64,000 nucleotides of DNA from Samsoniella hepiali (GCA_001455915.2 LNDK02000077.1:683101-747100); one strand, 5' to 3'. Shown: positions 22,835 through 34,421, counted from the first letter of the stretch. Notes: generated from the sequence alone by a model not told the origin. A program made the numbers and translations.

Positions 22835-23924
22835 TTATGCCTTCTTTCGACGAGCGGCCAAGAAGTCGTCAACGCCGCGCTTCTTCTCGTCGGTTCCAAA
22901 CGCAGTATAGTACAGATCCCGCTCAAAGTTGTCGTCGCGGCAGAGGTCATCCGCTGTCCAGGTCAGCCCCCAGTAACAGTGCAATCCGAATACGAGTGTA
23001 CTCACCTCTACAGATGGCCTGCTTGGCAAATGCAATTGTTTGCTTGTTTGCCGCGGTGAAATTGGCTGAAACCTCCAAGCAGTGCTGGATCAGGGCGTCA
23101 GGACTGACGACGTTGCTGACGAGGCCGGCAGCCATGGCATCGTCCGCAGTCATGGGCTGCGCAAACAAGATGATTCTCATGGCCTATGCAAGACAACCGC
23201 CCTTGTTAGCAGCTCGTCATCAAATGGCCTGCCGGTGAAGAAAACATACTCTGTATTTGCCAATGGCTGCTGTCAGCCGCTGGGTGCCGCCGGCGCCAGG
23301 AATGAGCCCAATCTTTGTTTCTGGAAGTACAAAGTACGCGGGCTGCGCCGCAACGATGTAATCACTCTTGGATCCAGTTAGCCGAGATTTCTGCCGAAAA
23401 TGTTGAGAGAAGCGCAAAAGAAAGATAGTCTCACCATCAGGGCAATCTCGAACCCACCGCCGAGCTGCTCGAGCCTCAGTTAACGGAACAGTGCACCGGG
23501 CTGGGCCGTTGACTTACAGCCGGACCATTGATCGCCGCAATGATGGGTTTCGTGACAGATGCGAAGCCCGTGCACAAGTCCTCTAGGTAGCGGGACGCTC
23601 TGGCTCCCGCCTCATCAAGAGGGGCGATGTCATTCAGGTCCGCACCGGCTAGCTCCCCGTTGTTAGTGCCGCTTCTTTCCTTGGACAAACAAGCCGTTGA
23701 CCGCCGCCCAACTGAGGCTCACCGCAAAAGAATGATCCATTTCCGGCGAGGATGATGGAGAAGATGTCTGGGTCTGCCTCGGCGTCGCACAGCGCGGAGA
23801 GAAGGCTGCGAATGAGAGGCTGCGAGAGTGCGTTGCGCTTCTCTGGCCGGTTGAGGCGAATCAGTCGTGCGCCCGGTGCGGGCGTTGACGATTGCACAAG
23901 GTCCGGAGTAGAATAATCAGTCAT
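22835..23924 (-). CDS. Enoyl-CoA hydratase/isomerase family protein
   Basis: Crotonase-fold protein, 258 aa, six exons: 23924-23723, 23648-23518, 23464-23435, 23366-23250, 23183-23006 and 22953-22835. All five introns have GT-AG ends and phases agree; exon 3 codes only LGGGFEIALM. Family motifs: the oxyanion-hole segments FFCAGADLNDI and NGPALGGGFEIAL, then LPETKIGLIPGAGGTQRL with the first catalytic Glu. The second catalytic Glu of true hydratases would lie in the A-x-E-x-x-L/F segment after GGTQRL, but here it reads AMRIILFAQPM, so Arg stands in its place. It may be an isomerase, a hydratase with altered mechanism, or a related acyl-CoA enzyme. No PTS1 is seen (C-terminus RRKKA). The N-terminus is not a strong presequence, so its location is open; fatty-acid or branched amino-acid catabolism is likely. 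Confidence 0.9.
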
Positions 23925-24272
23925 GATTTGTGTTTGATGCTAAGGAAAAAAAATGAAATTTTTTTGCGAAAAAAGAAATCGACTTTGACAATGGGCAAGC
24001 GAGGACAGAGTCTCAGAGACTTGACCAGCGTGATCTCTGACACAAATCGGGGTTCACCGCTCGAGAAATGTCTGGATCTTGGAGAAAGGTAAAAAACAGC
24101 AAAAAAACAAACAAAGAGAGTACTTTGTGAATGAGGGCGCAGAGGTACCAGCAACTTGACAAACAAGCCGAGAGGGCCAACACACTAGGCAGGGTACCTG
24201 GCCAGGATTGACGACCAGGGTCAACTTGACAAACGTCTGATTTCTTGCGCAGGGATAAACTTAGCGTCCGCC

Positions 24273-24291
24273 AAAAAAAAAAAAAAAAAAA
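24273..24291 (+). repeat. Poly-A run (A19)
   Basis: Nineteen consecutive A, followed 25 bases later by T11 (24316-24326). The pair could fold back on itself in RNA. No target-site duplication or element body is visible, so I do not call it a retrotransposon tail. Confidence 0.8.
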
Positions 24292-26030
24292 GAGATTCGC
24301 ACAGGGATACAAGCCTTTTTTTTTTTGGCCCGGGCACCCAGTGTGCGTGCGTGCAGTGCCAAGATGGCGATAGAGCCCATCCCGAAGATGCTTGTCGTAA
24401 ACAAAATATCTTCACGACGCACACTTGACATGGCGGCATTCCACTTTTGGAATGTGACGGGGTGATCGTGAATGAGATTGCCGTCACGATGCGTTGCGCA
24501 CAGACGTTTCTATTGGGTTCATCGCAAGTCTGTGTGATGACTCTCCCCCCCCTCCTCCTCATCCCCAGAAAAGAAAATGTGACGACGGGAGCTGCATTAC
24601 ATGGCCTATCTCTCTCCCCCGCGCCGGACGCGAGCGTCCGGCTGTAATAAACCTGGATCAAAAAGGACAATACCAGACCCGAACAAACGAAACATGCTCT
24701 TGCAAACTGAAACCCGCATCTTTGACAGAGCACATGGAGGCTGTGCGGAACACCTTGTCGCGCAGCCCAGCATCTGGGCGGCCACGGGCCTCGGGGCTGC
24801 GTCTGTTGCTGAAGATGCGATGCGAAATCGAGCACCAGAGACATACATCACCCCCCCCGTCTCTCTCCCTCCCTTTTCATGTCTCGGTAACAAAAGGATG
24901 CCCACAACTCTTCAGCTCGCCGAGGGTCTCTCTTGAAGAGTCTGTGCCTATCCATTCCTCACCGTCTCCGCTCTCCTCGGTAAGTGCTGGGGGAACGGAA
25001 AAGGGTGAGTATGCGCTCATACACTTTTTTAATTTTTTTTTTTAATCATCTATCCATCGCCTGTCTGCGTGCAAGATAAAGAATGGTTCTGGAACAACAT
25101 GGTCTTACATGTAGCCTCGAGAGAAGAGAAGAGAAGAGAAAAGAAGAGACACACTATTTTGTTATAAATGTTTTTTTTTTTGCGCATGGTCGGCATGTGC
25201 GTTGCCAAAACAAGACCGGTGCTCCAAGCAGGTTCGAGTTCTAGACTATACTTGAACCAAAACCCCAAAACGTGGCCCGTCCCTTATCTAACCGTCCTTG
25301 CTTGCCACGGCTCAAGCGAAGCACATTTTGTTTGTTTGGGGCTCGAGCAAAGTAAAAACAGCAACAGGCAAGAACCAATGTTGGCTTTCCCTGCCCCTGT
25401 TCAGCTTCGCCCGTCAGTCATGTGGCCAATTCGGTGACGGGCCAATCAGCAGCAAGCCCGCAACTGGGCAAAAAGACTGAGACATGGGATTGGCACGTTT
25501 GGAACAAAAAAAGAGCGCTTCGACAGACCACCGGGGGGGCCTGTGTGGTTACCAGCATCCTGGGATTTTCCTGCAAAGCGGAGCGAAGACGCCACAAAAA
25601 AAAACAACCTTGTTCGCTGTACCCGTACCGCCCGTACCGGGGTGCCGGGGACGCCTGGAATGTGTCCATGTGTCTATGTGACTTGTACAATGCATTGTGG
25701 TGCGACTTTCCTCGTTGGGCCAGCTCAACAGACCGCAAATGGGCAATGCGCAACCCCCCCCCTGCTGGTCCGAGTTCAGGATGGTGGCGAAATTCCCGCC
25801 AAGGTGACAAGGCATGTCTACAAACTTGGACGCTGTCGGCCGGTCGTGTGATTGAGAAAAGATACCTAGTCTGGAAGAATTCGGAGAGATTAGCTACCTT
25901 GCAGAGGCCCGATGTTGCTGTAGAGATACATTCGCCTCGACTGATGGATGGTCCGGGGTGTTTGCAACCCAGCGATTGTCTGCGTGGCGCATGTGCCACG
26001 TATCGGGGCCATGGCATGGAGAGAAATTCA

Positions 26031-26038
26031 TATATATG
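26031..26038 (+). promoter_or_regulatory. TATA-like box of the adenylation/flavoprotein gene
   Basis: TATATATG lies 118 bases upstream of the chosen start at 26156, a normal fungal spacing. Confidence 0.4.
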
Positions 26039-26155
26039 CGGCGCGAAGGATCTCGGGCTTGGAATACTAACACGACAAGAGACCCCCCCTCAACTTCTAA
26101 TTTCATTCTTTATGTGTATCGAGCACTTGAGCCGTTAATCGTCGTGGCAATCTCT

Positions 26156-29100
26156 ATGATGTACACATCCAAGAGCACCACCATGACCATGAGCACGCGC
26201 GACATGGCGTTTAGTTTTGGCCAAGTGACGGCCGCTCCGTTCGGCACAGCCACTGCCGCCTTTGCCCACTTCTCCCTCTCCCACCCATCCGAGATCGCCA
26301 TCCACGACCTCTCCGCTGGTGTTGCACGGCAGCTTACCTATGGCGAGCTTGCCGTGCAGGCCCAGGCCCTGGCCTGCCATCTCCGCCGCCTCGGCGTGAG
26401 GCCCGGCCACAGGGTCCCTCTGGTCGTGAAGCGCAGTTGCGAGATGGTCGTCGGCATATGGGCCATTTTGCTGTGCGGCGCCCAGTACGTCCCGCTGGAC
26501 GGCGGGGTGGTGCCCGACTCGACCCTCCGCCACGTGCTCCGCGAAAGCGGCGGCAATGTCTTGGTCTGCGTCTCTGCCACGGAAGCGAGGACTAAGAACC
26601 TATTCCCGGAAGCGAGCTCGGTCAACGTGGACGACTGCGTGGGCAGAGACGCCATCCAAGCAGCTGGCTCTGAATGGATGGACCTGGCGACGCCTGCCAG
26701 CGGATGCTATGTCATTTACACATCAGGTACGTGAACTGAGCGTAGGTTTAAAATTCGATTCTCATGCCATTTAGGAACTACCGGGAAGCCCAAGGGCGTT
26801 GATGTTACACATGGCAACGTCGCCAATCTTGTGTGCCAGTACCCCGGAAACCTTGGTGTAAGTCGAGGCACCCGAGTTGGTCAGGTCCTCAACATCAGCT
26901 TTGACATGGGTAAGCACTGGAAAAAGAACATTGTCACCACTATATTCAAATTATTAATGCGCTCCAGCTGCTTGGGAAATTTTCGCTTGTCTGTGCAACG
27001 GCGGCACTCTCGTCATCCGCGGATCCAACTGGGAGCCCACCATGACCCAGGTACAACGACTTGCAACAACCCTAAAGCTCACAGCAGGCTAACCGACGGA
27101 ACAGATTGATGTTTTGATTTGCACACCAAGCATATTATCAAAGTACCCACCCCAAAAGTACCCCAATATCAGGGTTGCTGCGACGGCCGGTGAGCCCACC
27201 ACCCAGCCGTTGGCCGATCTGTGGGCCACGGAGGCAGAGTACTGGAACTGCTGCGGCCCAACCGAGACGACGATTGTCAATACCATGAGCAAGCATATTG
27301 CTGGCCAACCGCTCAATATTGGCAAACCGACGCCTAATAATAATGTATATATTCTGGACGAGGCTATGCAGCCTGTTGGTCTGGGCCAAACCGGCGTCAT
27401 GTGGGCCGGTGGCAGAGGCGTGTCTCGAGGCTATGTCGGACTGGAGGAGAAGACCAAGGAGTCTTACCTACCAGACCCCTTTACAAATGACGGGTAAGTG
27501 ATGAAAACCTCACCGGAAGGGTTTCAAAGCTAATAGTCTCAGGTCCCGAATGTATCGAACGGGTGACCTGGGCGAGTGGGATGCGTCTGGCAACCTCCTG
27601 ATTCACGGTCGCTGTGACGATCAAATCAAAATCAAGGTAAAATCTCTACACTGTTCAATCTCATTCTTAATTACCAAGCACTAACCGACCATTAGGGATT
27701 CCGAGTTGAACTCGATGGTATCTCATCTGCGCTTCTGTCCGCGCCCGGAGTTTCGCAGGCCGTGGCCCTCTTCCTGGACGGACAGATTCACGCCTTCATA
27801 TCCCCTGCCAACCAAGACGAGGAGCTCATCTTGGCCTGCGTCGCCGAGCGCCAGCCCTACTACGCACTCCCCTCGGTTATCCACCAGCTGGACTCGTTTC
27901 CCGTCACGGCGAATGGCAAGACGGACAAAAAGGCCCTTCGAAGCCTATTTGAGCGTAACACGGCGCTGAGCAAGCCCCCGGAACAGCACCTGAAAAAGGC
28001 GAGTAGCAGCGTGGACACGCTGGTCGAAACGCGCTCGTTTTCCTCGGCCTCGACCGTCTGCCTGGAAAAGGGCATGCTGGACCTCGCCGTTCCCGAAAAG
28101 ACGCTGGCGCAGCCGTGGCGCGGGATCGCGCACCGCATCCTCATAGTCTACCGCACTCTCTTCTCCTTTGTCGTCCTGCTCAACGTCGGTGTTCTCACGC
28201 TGCTGCTGGTACTACGCGCCGACTGGCAGCTCCTCAAGCTCGTGGCCGCGGCCAATCTCACGCTGGCCGTCTTGATCCGCCAAGACGTCGTCGTCAATGT
28301 CTTGTACACGATTTGCTGCTCCGTGCCCAAAGCGGCGCCGCTCTGGATCAGACGCCGCTGCGCCAAGATTTACCACTTGGGCGGCGTGCACTCGGCCGCG
28401 GGCATCTGCTCGACGATTTGGCTGCTGGGGAGCAATATCTCTTCCACAGTTTCCTACGTACGAGACGAGGACAGGCTCGATTCGATGGCCTCGATTGTTG
28501 TTTCGTGGATGATCTGCGCGTTGTGCTGCACCATGATTGGCTTTGCCTACCCTACCTTTCGCAAGCGATACCACAATACTTTTGAGCAGGCGCACAGGTT
28601 CATGGGATGGACGGTCCTCTTGCTCTTCTGGGTCAAGACTATTCTCAATGCCAAGGATATCGCCAGGCCGGGACAAGATCTTGGCATGATACTTGTTCGC
28701 AGCCCCGCGTTCTGGCTGCTCGTTGTTGCTACCTGCAGCATTGCATCCTCCTGGCTGTTTCTTCGCAAAGTCCCAGTAGAGACGATACCTCTGTCCGACC
28801 ATGCGGCTATTCTCAACTTTACCTACACCGTGCCCGTCAATGGCACCTTTACTCGAATTTCCACCCGCCCGCTGCTAGAGTGGCATTCTTTCGCAACCAT
28901 TCCTCAGCCGACGCCCAACGCACTTGCCGGCCAAAAAGGATACTCATTGGTTGTATCCAACGCTGGCGACTGGACAAAATCCTGCATCCAAAATGCGCCG
29001 CGGTCAGTTTGGGTGCGCGGGGTGCCTACCTGCGGCGTCATGCGCATCGCGACGCTCTTCAACCGCGTCGTCGTCATCGCGACCGGCTCTGGCATCGGAC

Positions 29101-29402
29101 CGCTCCTTGGCCACATCCAGAATCCGTCCTGCAAGACGCAGCTCATCTGGTCCACCAAGAACCCCGAAAAGACGTTTGGCAAACCAGTCTTGAATTCGAT
29201 TTACGAGACCATTCCCGATGCCATCATTCACGACACGGCGACTAAAGGCCGGCCCGATCTCGTCAAGATGGGATACAACCTCGCCGTCTCATTCGGCGCA
29301 GAGGCTGTCATTATCATCGCCAACGAGAAGATTACCAAAAAGGTAGTCTATGGGCTGGAAACACGAGGGATCCCCGCGTATGGAGCTATTTGGGATAGCT
29401 AA
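26156..29402 (+). CDS. NRPS-like adenylation domain fused to a ferric-reductase-like membrane flavoprotein (TmpA-type)
   Basis: A 992 aa fusion from six exons: 26156-26726, 26775-26909, 26968-27050, 27105-27493, 27543-27636 and 27696-29402, all phases consistent. Residues about 20-500 form an AMP-binding adenylation domain with A3 YTSGTTGKPKG, A5 NCCGPTETT, A7 YRTGDLG, A8 GRCDDQIKIKGFRVEL and A10 NGKTDKKAL. No phosphopantetheine carrier motif follows. Residues about 565-790 hold several hydrophobic segments with paired His (YHLGGVHSAAG, YHNTFEQAHRFMGW), as in ferric-reductase/NOX relatives. The C-terminus has an FAD-site-like LEWHSFATIP (about 819) and NAD(P)H-site-like VVVIATGSGIGPLL (about 887). 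This resembles the TmpA family of membrane flavoproteins, reported in Aspergillus nidulans to affect conidiation; the match is from memory. The start could also be 26159 or the later ATGs near 26183-26204. Substrate unknown. Confidence 0.85.
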
Positions 29403-29598
29403 GCGCCCATGTACGATGATTGTATTCTCATGTAGATCTTGATGTTGGGCATTTTCTTGTAGTTTCTCTCATTTCCGTGTGCTTCATTGTTATAATTTCT
29501 ATATGTACGATACCATGATATTACTATGTTTTGAAAACAAACTTGCTATCCTTGAGTGCTTTGTCTGCATTAGTAGTCGCCAACAGTGACAAAGTGCA

Positions 29599-31320
29599 CT
29601 ACGCCAAAACTGATGTTGACTTGTAGAAGCAGACCTCCCAATTGCTTTTGCCCGACTCCCAAAATTCACGCAGCCTCAGAACTAGAGTGACGGCACCGCA
29701 GTCTACGCCAGGTCTCATGATGATCCCCTCGAGATACTGCACGAGGCTGCTTTTCACCATTGGCGCGCCGTCACAAAAGGCAGCGCCAAGAACCGCGATG
29801 GGCCAAGTGAAGCACTCGTTCCGCTCCACCGTAGCCATTCCCTTGATAACAAGATCAAACAGAAGAGCGCGATAGTAGAGGCGGGGATTGGCTATGGTGG
29901 CGTCATCAGGGCAGCTACACTGCGACGCAAGGAGCTTGGGTAGCGAAAGCAGACCGTACAGGATAATGGCCGCCTTGAAAGTTTCTGCAAGCAATAAAGA
30001 GTCATCAGAGAGGGGATACGTCTCTTTCCATTCAGAGGTCTTGAAACCCTGTAGCTGGCGAAAGACACTGCATGCTTCGGGCAGGAGATCGTAGACCGCT
30101 TTTGGGTTCCGGGCGTAGCGTCGACGCAAGCGAGTTATTTGCATCATGTCTAAAAACAATTGCAGTAGCACACGGAAAACTGGAAAATCCCGAGTGGGAG
30201 TAGACCATGACCACTTCTTCTGCGGTGAGCATGTCGAAACCAATGACCTGATCATGTGTAGGGCTGGTTGTGTTGGCTACCGTGGCATAACTGGACATTT
30301 TACTGTAATTAGCTGCAGGTACAGGTATGAGAGACGAGAAAACCAAAATGAGACGTACATAAACATGTGCCGAATAGCCATTGCCGTCATTGGAACTTTT
30401 GCCAATTCTTGGACGCCTCCATAGAATTGCACGAGAGAGGCGAAGCCTTCCACGTGAACTTTCCAAGCCGAGTCGATGATCGTTCCCTTTGTCGGTTAGT
30501 TTTACTACTAGCAGAGGGTATCGGAACCCAAATTACTTCGATTGCAAAAATTGAAAGGATATAGTGCAAAATCATGTCGACATCGTTGTCGTTGCCCGTA
30601 TTGATTAGGTGGTTGAGCTCTCGCATCGTTGAAGCGACATATTCATACAGCTGCTTCCACAAGTAGTTGATTGAAGGCAAGGCGCCGTATTTGGGAAGAG
30701 CGCGATTCTCTTGCGTTATTGTGACAATGTTATGGTTGATGGTTCGCATAATGAACGCATCAGGAAAGATGACCATGTGTGCCTTGACCGACGGCCTGGT
30801 CGACTGGAAAGCACCAGACCCTTTCTCTTGCCTGATGACCTTGGGCTGTATTCTTAACGCAACTGGGAGTAGAATGAGTTAGACCGGAGGATTGTTCGTA
30901 AACCTGGTTGCAGTGCTACTTGCAGTATAAAAGGGCATCTGCTAATTTCAGGGATTCATGATCCGGAGCTCCAGGGATGGGAAGGTCCACGGCAATCATC
31001 TCTTTGGACAGCTGGTAGCCCTTGCATTCTCTCCCAAAATCTGTGCATTTTCGACAAAAAGGCTTTTGCTCGTCGCATTTCACTCGCCTCTCGCTGCAGT
31101 ACTCCATCAGCAGCCATTTATTGAGGCGTGACTCTGGTACTTACCGACAAGTCAGGCATCCAGTCTTGGTCTTGGTGGCCCACCGTTTCGATCGCATCCG
31201 GGACCCTGGCTTCTTTGCCAAGGAAGTTAAGGATGTTTCCTCTACAAACCGTTGATCAAGCGCAGCAGGATCAACCCCGGGAGGTTTTTGTCTCAATGGA
31301 ACGAGCATTTTCCAGGGCAT
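29599..31320 (-). CDS. Zn2Cys6 transcription factor, cluster regulator, with apparent one-base frameshift
   Basis: Zn(II)2Cys6 regulator with a Fungal_trans_2-like middle region. The zinc cluster spans the first intron: GCLTC-R-ERRVKCDEQKPFCRKC...C. Exons read 31320-31145, 31093-30924, 30862-30537, 30486-30359 and 30302-29599. The second intron needs a GC donor (GCAAGT at 30923) with a good CTAAC branch and CCCAG acceptor; a GT donor four bases later also works only with a poor acceptor. Within exon 5 the frame changes near 30169-30173: upstream ANTTSPTHDQ...GFSSFPC and downstream QLFLDMMQITRLRRR are in different frames, yet both align without a gap to the intact paralogue at 59907-61683 (FPCPTQLFLCIGDVNRLRRQ). 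The coding sum is 3n+1. So one extra base, by mutation or sequence error. The first ATG may be 31320, 31308 or 31197, the last giving MRSKRWATKTKTGCLTC. Divergent from the PLP-enzyme gene and convergent with the fusion gene. Confidence 0.8.
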
Positions 31321-32475
31321 GCTAGTTCCAAGTTGCCTTCTAGTGCCGTCCGCCCGCCCTCTGATCTTCGACAACACCCCGCTGTGATGCTATTTTCCAC
31401 TAACGCGTCAGCCGTACTTCTTGTGCACTAATTGGGCACGCCGCTGGTATTGACAGGAATGGAAAAAGCAAGACGCCGATTCTTAGTCCAGATTCCGCTT
31501 GAACATAGAGGCGTGCGCAACTTTGGGATCATCTGCATGAAGCCGATGTGCGTGTATGACAGGCCAAGGTAATTAACAAGCTAGTGAGAGTTAGTACAAT
31601 GGGAAGTCTTGGAACTGAAAGCACCTCTTTCCGCTCAGGAAAATGACTGATCGAAAATGCGCCTCGCGGAACCCTGGACTGCAGATCATACACAAGTTAT
31701 GCTTCGTTGCAGCAGTGAAGCACTTGTAAAATAAGAAGCTTAAATATCTTGTATATTTCTCAGGGTTTTGAGAGCCTTGATGTGATAATAACGAGCTTCA
31801 GGTTCACTGGTTCACAGCGCCGAAGCCGCATACTGGCCAGACAAGGCCAGTAGAACAAGAGATCACAACCCGAAGTTTATTAATAGAATAGAAATAAGAG
31901 GAAATAGGAAGAAAAATATAGAAGAGAAAGTAAGAAATCTGAAAATATATTTTGTTGAATATACCATCACAATGCCGCGCCTATGAGTCGCCGAGTTCCC
32001 CAAGCTATTATTCGCACCAGTGACTCAACGATACTGAGCGGGTCATGATAACTAACGCGAACGCACTTGACAGAAAGGATATCGGCGATTTATTTATATA
32101 GGCTAATTCGATTTGCAGAAATTTATAACGACCCTCTTCTAGCTCGGGTCCGTTCTTCTTTGGGTAATCCATCTAATTCGCCGCGGCTTTTCGCGGCCTA
32201 TTTTCTCAGCTTCTGTAAAGGGCGCATTTGACTTCTCAGGACAGAGGATAGGCGTAACCCGAAGTCGGATCCCCGCAAAACATCGACCTGTTCACCTATC
32301 ATGACTCACTTTTCTTGGTAGAACAGTTGCCGGTCATTGAAATTGCGCATTCTTTATAAATAACCTCCCCCGCATTCGCTGTCAGTCCCGTGCGGCGCGA
32401 ATTAATCCCTCGCCTCAACACTGACCTTGAAGCCGCATCAACAAGTACTCATCATCAGGCAATTCTGGAGGTATT
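31321..32475. other. Divergent promoter region inside the accessory cluster
   Basis: About 1.1 kb between the regulator and the PLP-enzyme gene, AT-rich especially at 31730-31960 (many AAATA/GAAATA words). No gene supported. It should contain both promoters, so a pathway-specific regulator could control both directions from here. Confidence 0.5.
32355..32362 (+). promoter_or_regulatory. TATA box of the class V PLP-enzyme gene
   Basis: TATAAATA lies 114 bases before the start codon at 32476. Confidence 0.5.
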
Positions 32476-33898
32476 ATGGCCTCCATGGACCAGACCAGTC
32501 TCCCCTCTCGAGGAAAGTATCTCGAGTTTGGCGGAGAAGTAAAGAAACTATTCCCCCAAGCAGATGATTGGGTAAACTTGAATCATGGTGCGTCGCAATC
32601 TGGCCTAGACCGTCCTTCCAAGTCACGGCTAATCAAAATATTACATAGGATCCTACGGAACAATGCCACTCGAAATCAAGGAAAAATTTCGGGCTTACCA
32701 GGACTTGTCCGAGGCGGCACCAGACAAGTTCATTCGATATGATCTGGGCCTACTCCTCGATGAATCCCGTGAAGCCGTGGCAAAGATTGTCAACGCACCT
32801 ACCGACTCGGTCGTATTTGTTACTAATGCCACCGAGGCTGTCAACACCGTGTTTCGCAACATGAAGTGGAACGAGGATGGGAAAGACGTCATCATCTTCT
32901 TCTCGACCGTTTACCCGGCCTGCGCAAAAATTGCAGACTACATGGTCGACTACTTTGGCCCCGACCGCGTCGGCATTCACGAAATCGCCCTCAACTACCC
33001 ATTGGAAGATGAAGAAATCATCCAGCTGTTCCGTGACGCCGTGGCCGAGATTGAGAAGCAAGGGAAGAGAGCTCGAATCTGCACATTTGATGTCGTGTCG
33101 TCCAACCCTGGTCTTGTATTCCCATGGGAAGAATTGTGCAAAGTGTGCAAAGAACTCGGCGTGTTGAGCATGGTGGACGGCGCGCAGGGCATCGGTATGG
33201 TGAAGCTGGATCTCACGGCAGCAGACCCCGACTTCTTCACGTCCAACTGCCACAAGTGGCTTCACGTGCCCCGCGGCTGCGCCATCCTGTACTGTCCTCT
33301 CCGGACGCAGGACATGATCTCAACGACCCTGGCGACCAGTCACGGGTACGTCCCCAAAACGACGATTCGGCGCAACCCGCTGCCTCCAAACAATAAGAGC
33401 CCATTTGTCCGCAGCTTTGAGCTCGTGGCCACCAAGGACCGCTCGCAGGACATTGTGACCAAGGACGCCATTGCCTGGCGCCGGGACGTGTGCGGCGGCG
33501 AGGAGCGCATCATCGCCTATCTCTGGGACCTCAACAAAAAGGGCAGCAAGTACGTGGCGGCGCAGCTGCAGACAGAAGTACTGGAGAATAAAAAGGGCAC
33601 GCTGACCAACTGTGCCATGGGAAATATTGCGCTGCCAATCTGGATCGGGGCCAAGGGCGCCGCGGCGCAGGAGGGCGATGTGGTGCTGGCGGAGGAGGAT
33701 GCGGCCAGGGTCGGCCAATGGATGATGAAGACGATGAAGGACGAGTACCGTACGCTGATGCCATTGTTTGCGATGGGGGGCAGAGTCTGGGTACGCATCA
33801 GCGCGCAAATCTACCTTGACATGAAGGATTACGAGTATGCGGTCAAGGTGCTCAAGGAGTTGATTGCGCGCGTCGCCAAAGCGGAATACAATAACTAG
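32476..33898 (+). CDS. Class V aminotransferase-fold PLP enzyme (isopenicillin-N-epimerase/LolT-like)
   Basis: PLP-dependent enzyme, 453 aa, from exons 32476-32587 and 32649-33898; the 61 nt intron splits the conserved NLNHG-SYGTMP. That opening, together with FVTNATEAVNTV and DVVSSNPGLVFPWEEL, is typical of the isopenicillin-N-epimerase-like branch of class V. The PLP pyridine-binding Asp is Asp214 in MVDGAQGIGM with Gln217 nearby, and the Schiff-base Lys is Lys240 in NCHKWLHVPRG. Relatives include LolT of the loline cluster and C-S lyases such as the ergothioneine Egt2 group, so cyclisation, racemisation or C-S cleavage of an amino-acid intermediate is possible; the true reaction cannot be read from sequence. 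No targeting signal. It lies between a Zn2Cys6 regulator (divergent) and an MFS transporter (same strand, 523 bases downstream), which argues for a cluster role. Confidence 0.88.
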
Positions 33899-34421
33899 AT
33901 TATATTTCCTGTTGCCTTTTTCTGGGCCTCTTATTGTTCTTGCTAATCTAACTTTATTTACTCATTTTTCTTTACTTATTTTGAAAAGGCTGGGATCATA
34001 CAGAATAACGTCGTACGATTTACAGACTCCAAGTAACCACGCAGGACAGGGTATTTCTTTCATTCCCTGCTTATATGCGGGTCGTATCAGAGTTCAGCTA
34101 AAAGCAATCACCAGCTAATCTCACAGCTCTTTATGACGCAGCCCCCTCGGCGATTCGGCGAACCTTGAGATCAAATCCACCCAAAACCGGTTCGCTTGGG
34201 GCAATTAGCGGCCGCACGTGGAGACGTGCGTAATTTGCGAATAATAAAAGATCGCAGCCTCACTAGTGCCATCTCGGAGCTCCGACCGTTGTCGAGCTTT
34301 GTCGAGCTCATAAGTACCACTGCGTGCTGTCAGCTCCTGGGCATTTCAACGGCATCTCTACCCTGACAGAAACGGTCAATCGTCAATCCCCAACAAACTG
34401 CCATTGTTGCCCGAAAGCGCC
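33899..34421. other. Promoter region of the MFS transporter gene
   Basis: No gene supported. The region carries a CGGCGA direct repeat two bases apart (about 34148-34161), a CACGTG hexamer near 34215 and AATAATAAAAG about 180 bases before the start. Zn2Cys6 proteins often bind CGG triplets, so the repeat is a candidate site by inference. Confidence 0.4.

Larger units (their letters stand above)
23925..26155. other. Low-complexity gene-free region upstream of the accessory cluster
   Basis: About 2.2 kb without a supportable gene. It is full of homopolymers and simple repeats: A and T runs at 23942-23970, A19 at 24273-24291, T11 at 24316-24326, C runs near 24546 and 24851, and GAGAA-type repeats at about 25115-25145. 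Open frames up to 238 aa exist on both strands over 25418-26138 but overlap each other and show no domain. It marks the border between the conserved left part and the accessory cluster. Confidence 0.55.

Noticed and set aside
24221..24844. 207-codon frame on the - strand
   Set aside because: It reads through the poly-A/poly-T tracts as Phe and Lys runs, has no ATG-context or domain, and sits in low-complexity sequence.
25221..25250. GGTTCGAGTTC resembling a tRNA B box
   Set aside because: The flanking bases do not form a T-arm stem, and no A box, anticodon arm or acceptor stem pairs around it.
25418..26138. Long open frames on both strands (199 and 238 codons)
   Set aside because: They overlap each other across the same bases, run through homopolymers and show no domain or plausible composition; the + frame ends just before the adenylation gene start and is likely promoter sequence.
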